DNA of 64,000 nt from Leptasterias polaris. Taxonomy: Eukaryota; Echinodermata; Asteroidea; Forcipulatida; Asteriidae. Numbering within the stretch: the first letter of the stretch is position 1; the number at the start of each line of letters is the position of its first letter. The stretch spans positions 3,545,001 through 3,609,000 of the forward strand of contig JAZGTN010000015.1 in NCBI GenBank assembly GCA_037783415.1, given 5' to 3'. Below the pieces are notes generated by a model that was not told where the DNA came from, made no database searches, and was given only the letters and a program-made list of their open reading frames with translations. Position numbers and translations under genes: made by a program. Shown here in pieces: positions 13,201-25,200 of the stretch.

Positions 13201-16200
13201 ATCGTGCCGAACCAAATTTTTTAATTGAGTACATGACAATATTTGCGTCTGAAACAGTTAGCAGTGACGGGACGCGCTGGAAGTCAAACGATTGACTGTT
13301 GCAGTCGTTCGGAACGACTCTGGAGTGTCTTGGTTTTAGACGTCGATCTTGTCATGATCCAAATGTAAATGTTATGTTAAGTTCGCCTGTCTGAAACCAA
13401 AATTGATTTGGGTCGACCTATAGTCGCTCCTAATCTGTTTAGTTCAGACTCTGGAGTGCCTGTCTGAACTGGGTGTAACTCAACATTCAAACTGTCGGTC
13501 ATTGGTTATGGTGGTATGCCTAAATGTAATCCCATTATTACTTATTCAGCTTACTGGTAAAGTCCTCAGTTCCAACAGAATCGACACAAAACATGAAGTT
13601 GGATTTTGAAGGGTTGGAAGATGGTTAGGGCTAATTTGGGGTTGAACAAAGAAAAATTGACATGAGTGGGATTTGAACCTAGGACCTCTGGATTACCATG
13701 CAGGCGCTCTACCAACTGAGCTATCTAGCCCTAATGTTGGCAGTCTCCCTATTTTATCAATGTCTTTGTTCGGGGGTGACAGTCAGAAGCCATTCAACCG
13801 GTATCTGATTGTATAACCAGGGATCACAACCAAGTTTATGATACAACCCGGGAATCGGCAGGAGAGGGATCACCTTAAAGGCATCAACATTTTATTTCAA
13901 ATATAACATAACAAACCACAAGTGAAACTGACTTGGCATATTCTAATGAATTTGGGGTTGAACAAAGAAAAACTGACTCGTGCGGGATTTGAACCTGCGG
14001 CCTCCATTCTTTAATTTCGAAAAAATTTATATATTTCAGATGAATCGGCATTTAGTACCAACTTTATACCAAATAAGTTTTTAGATCAAAATCAACAAGT
14101 ATTTTTGTCATCATCAATCCGTTTAAGAACCGACTTTCTCTGATTCTGCCAACTTTTCTGTTCTCATAATTCTGGTTACTTAGTTCACTTTGTTTCAATT
14201 AATGTTTTCTGTCCATGTCTCAGTGCATTAGTCTATAGTGTGTCATGAACCAATAAGTAAAGGCACTTCACATTAATTTAATATGCAGTTTCGTATGTAT
14301 TTATGTATATTTAAATGTCTCTGAAACATCATTTTAAAGAAGGTTTGGAAGTTTATGTAATGATAGCATAAATGTTAAAAATAATACAAAGACCCCAAAA
14401 ACCATATCTTCTCTGCACATTCAAATGATTTTAAGCAAATTACCTGTATGCTTGAAGGCAAATGTTCCATTTATCCGGAAAGTAGAGGGATCTTTAACTT
14501 CTACGATGGTGAATGTCTCCGTCTGCCAGGCTTCGTAGGATGTGGTTGCCACAACGATCTCATCACCAAGGACCCAGTCAGTCTTAGCCACCACGGTCAG
14601 AGTGTTCTCTCCTGGGGAGACGGGGGCCGATAGCTTGGTCCAATAAACAGAGTGGCTCTTTCCATGAAGATCCAGACCGCCAAAGACACCTGAGAAGACA
14701 GGAGACAAATAGAAAGGGTTTTGAGTAAAAGAACCATGTCTTTCTCCGAAACATTATATTAAAAATAAAATTAATAATAACAGGCAGTTCATATAGCGCT
14801 TTATCACTCGCGATGGGCGTCCCAAAGCGCTCAGTATTTTTCCTGCAAGGTATGTTGAGCTAAGTATGAGACCTATTTCCTTTACATAGCAATGAATGAA
14901 AAGTGTACGACTTGGCTGCATAAACAAAATTAGAATGCTTGACGCAAGCCAAAACCCAAGTTGCCCTAAAAGATGGCATATATCGGGAACTATCTTTACT
15001 CAGTGTTGAAATAAATCTTTAGGCAGAGCCAACCTACAGTTGCTTTTTTTTCGCCAGTTAAAAAATGTTGGAATACTCGGAGTCTTGGAATGTTAACCCA
15101 CCAAGAGCTTTAGAGCCGAGATTAGGCCCGTTAGGCAGCGGCTGGTCCGGTGTGAAATGATTTCCATTCAATAAGATCTTGAAGTCGTGCTCGAAGGGGT
15201 TAGACTCGCTGAATCCGATAATGAGACGTCCACCTTGGATCAGGATGTAGGTGGCTTCGAGCTTATTATCCCGAGTGTCTTCAATCTCCAGGGTGCCATA
15301 GATGAAGAGTTTGTTCATGACAGGGAGAGGTACGTCAGCTACCATCCAAACAGCTATAAAAGGTTGGTTAAAGTGTAAAACAATGAACACAGTAAACACC
15401 AAGAAATATATTCTCAAAAGTTTAAGAATTTGTTTTGAATATAATTACATGTACCATTAGTCTGAAAAAACCTGAAGATTGACTATGTGTCCAACTGTCC
15501 AAGAGGAAATTTTGTTAATCTATCTAAATGTATAAACACTTTCATTTAATTTCTTTTTATTCTGGTTGCAAAGCCAAGGACTCTCAGAAAAGCAAACTTA
15601 ATCACTATACTAGCCAAGAACCCCATGGAGAGAAGACAAAGAAGGACGTTTCAGTTTTAGATGTGGGAGGGAAAACCCTTGAGAAATATTCCAGGGAAAA
15701 CCCAGGCAGTCAGGTAGGGACTGAATACCAAATTCACACAGTGACCCCGGCGTGATTCGAATCGGGGTCCTAGAGGTGGAAGGCGAGGAAAGATACCACT
15801 ATATGCCAACCCAACCGACCTTAAATGGAAAATTAAATGAAACAATTGAATGTAATGTTTCACATGATACTTCTAAATAAAGTTTTGTGCCTCATCAGTT
15901 TCTTTGCTCTTCGAAAATATCAGTTTGATTAAATAAAAATAAAAATAAAAAATAAATAAAGCTCACTCGGTAAAATCATAACATCTTCCCCGTCTACAGG
16001 CACAGCTGAATGATCCCATGATTCCGGATCGGACCAGATGCGGAACTCTTCTGGCCGGCCCTCTGGTGGTGGCTTAGGGACAGGTTTGATACAGTCCTGA
16101 TAGAAGCAGCTGTAGACGTTTAGACGGACATCACGGTTCACAGAACTGGCCTCACCTTTACCAGAAACTGTAGGGGGAAAAAAGTAAGTCAAAGCGGTGA

Positions 16201-19200
16201 AATAAGATCTTGACCACTTTGGGTCAGTATTTCCCCCAAACTGTCTGTGCCTCTGCGAAGCATTATTCATCACAACTTTATGGAAATTACAGAGCAATCA
16301 TATTATCACATAAAAAACCCCTGAATTGACAGAGGAAAGACAACAAAGTTTCTCATAACAAACAGCTGGATCTTTTGTTCTCTTGCTAAAAAATTTGACT
16401 GATGCATTCATTGTGAATTACAAAACCTGCCATAGTATGCTGGAATCACGGAACGTTCAGACTTACCTCCCATTGAGCCAAATACAATGATAAAGGATTT
16501 TTGAGGATTCTGGAGGATTTTTTGTTTATTAAGTAAAACTTACCTATGTATATTAATGTCCGCGTTTCATTTTCAAAATGTAGGTCTCCATTGTTGCTGG
16601 AATCATATGTTAAAGTCTGCTCTGAACTGTTCTTCATCTCCCCATTGATTGCAAAGCGGTCAGGGGTCTGAGTGAAGTTATGATTCATCAACAGTGAGTC
16701 GCCTTCCTTGAATTCGTAGAAACGTGCATTGTACGAGATGTTAGTGACGTGGTCGACATCCTCAAAGATGAAATTGTAGTTGTCCGAATCAATGAGGGTC
16801 ACCATCCACCCCTTGGGGTGCGTCAAGCGCATGTCTCGATACGGTACCCGGCTGGTCCCGTAGGCATTTGTAAAGAGGGCATCTTTGTACAGCAGCGAGG
16901 GTGGAGAAGGTTGGTTGAAGGCCAGGCGGTGAAGTCGGACAGTGTCATCACAGAAAGAGCCTGGTACGACACCAACGCTGTAGCTTGCATCTTGAAAGCA
17001 GTGGTCTAGAGGAAGGTTAGGGTTGGTGGGGAGAACGATTTGGTTGGCCGTACCCGTCAAGGTCCCATCAAGATCCTCTAGCCAGCATTCATGTTCCCAC
17101 TGGAAGGCTGCTTTATTTGGGGAGTTAAGAAACTCAAGGTTTTGAACATGAACTGAGAAGCCACCTTGGTTGGGTCGGCATTTGGAGCAGTACCCAATCC
17201 CAGCGCAACGATCCTGGTCAAAGTTGATGAGTTTAGCTCCATCAATGGTGAGTCCATCGTTCTGGGGGCCCTTAATACCTTCTATAGTGCACTCTAATTC
17301 TTTGGCATCCTCTGATATTTCGCTGTAGGCGATCACGACCAGATTCTTGATTAAGGCACCTTCAGCACCCCATGGGGCAGTCACCAGTTGATACTCCACT
17401 CCCGCTTTGTCCGTGTCCGAAATCACAAAGTCGTGGAACTGAACAGCTCCAACATTCACAGCTTCTGCTCCCCGTTCAGTCTCCCAAGCAAAGAGCGAGT
17501 GAAACTTGGCTGGTTCATCCTCGCGTGCTCCGCAGGCTCCACCCACTTTCGGATGGTAGGTTGGAAACACCCAAAGACCATACCACCCCATGGCATGAGC
17601 GGTGTTGTTGTGGAATTCTCCGAGGGGGACACTACGGGGGCAGATTGACGTCGTGGCAGACGGGCCTTCAGGATGACTGGGCATGTTGTACCAGAACCCA
17701 AAATGTGATCCGCCGGCTGCCGCATTGTGGCGGATAATGTTATCGGGGTTAGTGACCCAATAAGTGGCCGGGGTGATGTCCACGTTCAACAGACTGCTGC
17801 TCGGACGGATAAACACGCCAAGATTATACTGGATGATGTTCCCAGTCTCGATACCGTCTTCCAAGAAGTAGGCGTGACCCATGATATTGTAGGCGACATT
17901 GTGCTCCACAAGGAGGTTGTGGGTTCCATGCATTGTCAGGGCACGGTTAAATGTGTTATGGATGCCACAACCACGGACATAGGAGCCAGACATGTCGCCA
18001 CACAGATGGAAATGGATTGGGTAGCGACCAAGCCGGAAGGCTTGGCCTGCATGCGTGACCTCAACATACTCAATACGACCTTTGACCAGCTGCTGTCCCT
18101 TATACTTTGGAAAGAGCATGATCTGGGAGCCAAATTGATCACTACCTGTTTCTTCGCCAAACTTGCCAAGGAAGCACGTCTGGGCTGCAAATTGATCTAG
18201 AAAAATACAAAGAACAACAATTTATGAGTTACGCTGCACATCATTTCAGTTCCTTTTAGCAGACACATTTATAACACTAAATGGTTTCTCCATTTAGAAA
18301 GATTATGAACAACTGCAGGTTGCCCAAAACGAGGAAATTTCAAGGCCAGGCAGGGTATCGATCTTCTTGTCAAAAAAAAATGGCAGGAAAATCTTATAGA
18401 GCACAGGGGCTTACCTACAAAGGGTAAAAGTTATTCCAGCTAATAAATAATAATCAGATTTCAGATTCAAATAGGAAGAATATAATGCCTGCAGGTACAA
18501 CAAGACTTCTTTTTGCATGTTTTAACATTTTCAATGGCATATAGTCGAGAAAACCAAAAATGAGGAAATCAACTGAAATGCTGCATGCCTGGTGCACAAA
18601 AATAACACAGAACACTTACTGCAAAAAAGTAGTGGGTTAAATTTGGTGTGTCTGATTCACACTGTCTACAGTACGGCGAGTCTCTGAACATTGATGGGTG
18701 GGTTCCCATGTAAATTGCTTTTTCAATGTGCAAAGGAAAAAAAATTCTTGCTTCGTCGATGAAGTACGTGCAAGACTCAAGCTGTTGATAAAGGTTATTC
18801 CATGTTGGATGCAAAGGTATATGCCAAGAGGTTAGTTAAGAGATTTCCGGGAGGTAAGTTGTTTTACAATCAAAACTCTTCTTCTCTCTTCACCTGTGTC
18901 AAATTCTTCTGGACAAGCATCGTACTCTTCAATCCATTCTTCCAGAACTGAACCACGGACTTTGACGTTTCGCGTTAGAAGGCCAACCTCAGCACGCATA
19001 TCGAGTGTTATGCCCTCTATGGTCTGGGTGATGCCAACGTGCTCGTACTTGAGAGGCGGAGAAAAAGTCAGCACACTCCCATTACGGGAAACATCTGTTG
19101 ATGGAAAAAGAAAGAAAAGAAAAAAACGGTTCATTTCCAGGAATCAAACACAAAATATTTAGGTAGCGATAAACAAGCACTGAATAAAATGTAGCCCACT

Positions 19201-22200
19201 TAAAAATGTGTCCAGGAAAATTCACCGGATATTCTGGAGAGAATCGAACCAGAGACCATCAGCATTCTTGAGCACACATCTCAAACTCCACATTAATGAG
19301 CTGGACAAATGCGACCACTCCTGAAGAATAACTGGCATACCTAGAACTTTGCAGATGTTACAATAGACCATCTTAGAGGTTAACCGGTGATGATAAATGG
19401 AAAACAATGGAAGACGTACATCTTTGTACACATGGCGCACAAGATTCGCCCATGATTGACCTCTCAGGCCAGGGCACCATGCTCAAATGATGTCATATAC
19501 ATTTAATAATAATAATAATAATAATGAAGACATTTATAACGCGCAAACATATCCACCCAAGGGGTGCTCAAGGCGCTCACAAGAAGAAAAGTAATTAAAT
19601 ATTACGTGTCATCAGGTGGGATTTCAGTTTGCTTTTAAAATGATCAATAGTTTCACATGACTTGACTGAGTTAGGGAGTTTGTTCCACAAGCGAGAAGCG
19701 GCAGAAGCAAATCCTCGATCACCCCATGATCGTTTTGGTTTGGGGACGACTAGAGAAAGATCACCGGAAGACCGGAGACCAGAGCGAGATGACTTATGGA
19801 TTTTGATGAGAGAAGCGATGTATTTAGGTGATGAGAACTTTAATGCACGGAAGGTGATGAGAAGGACTTTGTAAGCAAATCGCTGTTCAACTGGCAACCA
19901 GTGGAGGCTTCTTAGGACTGGCGTAATGTGTGAGTATTTCCGTGTGTTTGTTACTAGACGGGCTGCGGCATTCTGGACCCGTTGAAGCTTCTGAATTAGG
20001 TAGTTTGGAAGACCTAGCAGTAGACATATTTAGGTCTAATAAGAAGATTTACACACTCTGTGGATCACCAGAAAGACAAAGGTCTGAACACAATGTGGAC
20101 TATTTCCTTTTCCCTTTGGTGACTGCTCTTATTCTTTCACGAAAAAATTTGAAGGATCAAGGAGATTTTGAAAAAATGCTGAAATCCGTAAAAAATCCTT
20201 GGAAATCTCACGCCTGGCCACATTGTTCAAGTAGTAGTAGACAAGACAAAATCTGATCAGTGAGCACCCAGTATAAAGTAACATTTGTATAATAAAACAT
20301 TTTGAAAAAAAGAAAAAATCAACATTTCAGTGTTTTTTCTTAATCCAACCCAATACAAATAATATGGAAGCTCAAAACTGGACCTACTAGTGATTGTTAA
20401 TTCTTCATTTTCAAAACTGGACCTACTAGTGATTGTTAATTCTTCATTTTCAAAACTGGACCTACTAGTGATTGTTAATTCTTCATTTTCATACTGGCTG
20501 TGTCGATGACCCGTAGTTGCTATAACAACCTGATCACCGACCTTCCAGGTCACCGCTTGCTCCAGGTTCATTTGAGTGGCGCCCTCAGTGGCCGTCTCGG
20601 CCAAGCGTGTCCAAGTCATTGGAATAGGCATTCCTGAAAGACAATATACAATGCACAAATTACAAACTTCTCAAATTTAAAAGGAAGGTATACGTTTGGT
20701 AATCACTCTTAAAATTAATGGCAATAAAAACTTACTTCGGTTAGAAGTAAAGCATCTTTTGATAGTATAAAGCATTTTGAGAAACATTTCACTGCAAAGT
20801 AATGTGGTTATGGAGAAAATATCAGTTTTGTTATCCCCCAAAATTTGAATCTGAGAATCGTTACTGCGAAAACAAAACAAAAAATGATTGTACAAAGTTT
20901 TACAAATTTTGTTCTCATACATGGAGTTGACATTTTCCTGAAGTCATTTCTTTATTTTGAAAACTGGTTTACTTTGAATACTACTTTTTCTCATAATTGA
21001 GATTCATATAACTCTGCAACAGCTTTCCTAACAAAATACAGAATCTCTGTGAAGAGGTGATCCCTACTCACCATGGAGGTCCAGTGTGCCGTTCCTGACG
21101 GCCAGGGTCTTGGCTCCGAACAGCGGCAGTTCCTGAGAGCGGACGTGGCCGTGCATCATAATGGTAGCCTGATGCTGGAAGGGTTCCTCCTCCGTACCGA
21201 CTTGGAGGACACCTCCATCGACGATGAGGATGTTCTCAGCATGGAGTTCAATGTCTGCCTCATCAAACAACAATGTGCCACCTGGTGATGTGGAAAATGA
21301 ACAAATGCATTGTTGACTCAGTACTATAATTGGTTTAGCGTTACTCAAAGCATTTTTAATTCAATTTCATTTCATTTAGACATTTGTTTAATACCTTGAA
21401 TTAGCAGCATCTTAAGAATCGGAGTCGAGACATCCAACAGCAACGTCTGCCCGGCTGGGATGGTGACAAAGTCGCCCTCTATTGGTGGGTCCTCATAACC
21501 CCAGGTGTACTTGGAGGACCAGACATCGATGTAGTAGAAGTCCGCCTTGTCCTAGAAGTCAAAATCAATTCATAAACTGAGTCAGTGAAGACAAACAATA
21601 ATAATAATAATAACTAGTTCTCTTATATAACACATCAATGCGCTTTACATTAGTGCCCTGGTCATTGGGCCAATAACATTCCTTTAATCTTTCTCAGCTC
21701 CCTGGGGAGAATACAGCCCAAGTTGCCGTGGCCCTCCGAAGCTTTTTCATACACAATATCAACCTCTACCCTCGCAGGTACCCATAATTATTATTATAAT
21801 CCTAAAAAACAATCCATGTACTTGACATCCCTTTAAATGCATAAACATAACATTGGCAAAAATGAAAATATTAAATTTACATGGTATAAAAATGGTCATA
21901 GTGGAAAATAAGCTTCCTTACTTTTGCATGAAATGCTACAGTTTTAAAGAAATTAGTAAAACAGTTAGTTTTGATCTGGCGAGTCTGAAATCTGTTGTTT
22001 GAAAACAGTGATAAGGTTTTTCACTATTTCCTCATGACTACCATGACTGATTGAGCTGAACTTTCACCGGTTTATTTCATATTTGGGTCACACAAATCGC
22101 AAATACTGGTCCTTGACAATTACCAAGATTGACAGCGCGTGCTTCAAAGGTAAGATATGTTGTACACAAATATTAAAGCTAATTCTGCTATCATACCGTA

Positions 22201-25200
22201 GTATTGACCAGAGGGGTGTCCGGGTGTCTGTTGGACACCATGTTTTGCATCCCATAGCACCTTGTTTGCTATCAGAAACTTTTGACTCCCAAAATGTCCA
22301 GATTCTGACCCACATACTTTCAGCATCATTCTGCCAATCACACTAAGCCTAAATTGGACTCACCTGTGTAGCTATTCCATTTGAGCCTACCTCCACTCTG
22401 ACCTTAGTCATCTCCGAGGGTCTGTGGGCTGCCGTCGTGCAGACAATCTCAGACTCCAACTCCTCAACAATGGAGCATTCAGCTCCTCCTATTGTGACCC
22501 GGTTACGAGAAACCCTAGAAAAAAATCCATGCAAAAATTTAATTAAAATGACCCTCTGAAAAGAAGTGGTTGGTTTAATCTCAATAATTTAATAATACGC
22601 ACTTCTTATAAGTGCTTTTTATCTACTCCCTTTGGTTTTAAAAGCCTAACTCTGCAATCTGGGCGATATATTTGGTTTTATCTTTATATTTTTATGAATT
22701 TGATTATTTGTTTTTATTTTTTTCAGGGAGGGGGGGGTAAAAAATAGGATTTCTCGAGAAACTACAGAGAAATCACATCCCTGTTGACACTATGATGTTT
22801 TTTTATCAGTTGAGAAAAATTGCAACCCTGTATTAATCTTGATCCCTTAAAATGCTGAATCTTACTGAAAGCCTGATCCAGTGATGGTCAGCCTGGTCCC
22901 TCCAGCCGTACCGCCACGGTGGGGCTCGATGGAGTCAATGACTGGTGTCAAGCTCGTCCTGTAGGTAAAGCTGTCTGGTTCAATGACAGTAGCTCCACTG
23001 GCAAGGGCAATGGTAACATCACACACCTGGTCGCCACTCCCTATAAAGTGGCCAAGATAACCAACAACCAGAATAAAACAGTATCACAATTTTCAGTGTT
23101 TTGTAGTTTTCTTTTTGTTGTTAAGTAACACAGTAGGATTAAAAGTGTATATTTAGTTTGTGGTAACACCATGTGTATATCTACTTGCTAGGTAGATTTT
23201 GTTCTTTGAGAACTTGTCTTACTATTTATTCTACTAGATTATTAGGAATTTGGGAGACTTCGGGAGACTTCTCAGTTCTGAAAAGAACTGTCCTGCTTAT
23301 TAACTACTACCTGGGCGGGAGGTAGGAAATTGGCCAGGACTACTACTTTTGCTTTGTGGATCGAGAGGGACTTCTCGTTATTAACTACACTGCCGCAGAG
23401 TGAGTTCTTATTAAGAGGATTAAAAGTGTTAAGAGGAAACCAGTTTGACAACAGTTATAAACTCTTCTTGAAAGTGGTGGTGGTTCTGATGTTCCAAATA
23501 ATGTTCTCCGTTTGTTTTCAAGAGTAAACTTCTGTTCCTCTTTAGTTCCAGCAAACCATATAAAACTTTCAGTCTTCTTTCAAGGAGAACACATTTTTTT
23601 CCTAGTTTTTTTCAAAAGATAACTTAACACTGAAAAATTTGAGCAGAAACATTTCTTAGAGAAATTGTCAATTTTCCAACTGTACAATTTTTGTGTATAT
23701 AACTTTTGATATTTTCATAACTACACTAGGACCTTACAATCCTAAACTCTATCTTTCTAAATTTACAAATAATTATTTCAACTTTCTTTTTGTGTATTTA
23801 GAAAAAAATAAAAATTAAGTTGGATGATATTTGTGCATTTTGACCTCCGCGGATGTACCTGAATTCGATGGTACATCACACTGAATAGTTGATGAATCAA
23901 CGCTGATGATTGGACAAACGTTTCCGCAGAGGGTTACCAGAGCAGTGCCATCAAACCCAGAACCAGAGACGTTCATAGTTCTACCACCGCCAAAACTCCC
24001 TGCAATTGAAGAACCCAAAATGACACTAGAGCCGCGTTCAACCTTAACAGTGGTATAGGCTGTGCAAGTCTCGCGCGTTTTTTGAACATTGGGAGTAAAG
24101 TGCGCGAGTTTCTTTCCTTCACACGTTAAAGCAATCTGCACGGGACCAAACGGGTCCCAAAATGTTCGAATACGTGTGAGACTTGCGCGGTCTATTGCTG
24201 GCCGACTGATATAATGATAGTGCTACTGGGTTCCGGTATATCTGGTAAGTTTTCATTTTGGTTCCATGTTAATTTAAACAAATTATATGTATTATATAAA
24301 TATTTTGACATTGTATTTATAACAAATTTGTATTTTTAAGAATATCGTATATAGAGTTTAAAAAGACGATTGATTTCATAGAAAAACATAGTCTTTGTTT
24401 GAATTGTTTTCTCATTTTTAACACGCAAGAGACTTGCACTGGCTATCGATGATTTTTGAGAAAAACTTTATTGCAACTTTATTGATAAGCAAAAAATAAG
24501 TTTAATTTTCTGTTTATGATCTGTCTACTCACCCTCAGAGGGGGTGACTTCAGTCACTGCCAGCTCATACTCAAACTGTGTATCGTCGGCGGACAACCCT
24601 TTCTCTTTAATGTGTACCACTACACCATAGCTACCAGCCGAGTGGGTACCCACTGAACACACTATGGTATCCATAGTGACAGAGGCGATGGCGCACTGGG
24701 TACCGTCGATTGTGACAGTCACATCCGAGGGATCGGTGCTGAAGCTGGAACCCGCTATTGTTATCTGATCACCGGGTTTACCTGATAGCAAAGCGCAAGT
24801 TATGTGAACAGGTTCTAATTTCACAGACTACCTGTCCTGAAATTATTTTGACAAGACCCCTTAAAAGTAGCTAGCCTCGTAACTAATTCATTGGGTGTTC
24901 CAACAGGTGATGCTATTTTTCTTTTATATAAGAATATAATCATGTTTTCACTCTGTTTAGAGCATGTGGTGTTTTAGACAGTGTGATCCCTCAAGATTAT
25001 CTAATCCCTAATCAAGTGAAATCAGGCCAACGGTTCTTATACATTTCCATTAAATGATTTTTGGTTGAACAAAGAAAAATTGACTAGAGCCAGATTTGCA
25101 CCAACAACCTCCCGATTAAGGTGCCGAAGGTTGTTGGTTCAAATCCTGCTCTAGTAAATTTTCTATTTGTTCAACCCAAAATCACTTAAAATTTACCCAG

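Noticed and set aside
12870..14444. Missing small exon between exons 46 and 47
   Set aside because: The phases of exons 46 and 47 already fit and the shortening is only about five residues compared with the first G8 domain; I could not find a convincing micro-exon.
17372..17737. Plus-strand ORFs of 86–157 codons opposite exon 43
   Set aside because: They are shadows of the long minus-strand coding exon, whose protein is clearly conserved; the plus-strand translations show no known motif.
23820..23858. Extension of exon 36 to a stop (GTSAEVKMHKYHPT)
   Set aside because: Splicing at 23859 to the acceptor at 23040 restores a conserved segment and the next IPT; the read-through adds 13 unconserved codons and stops.
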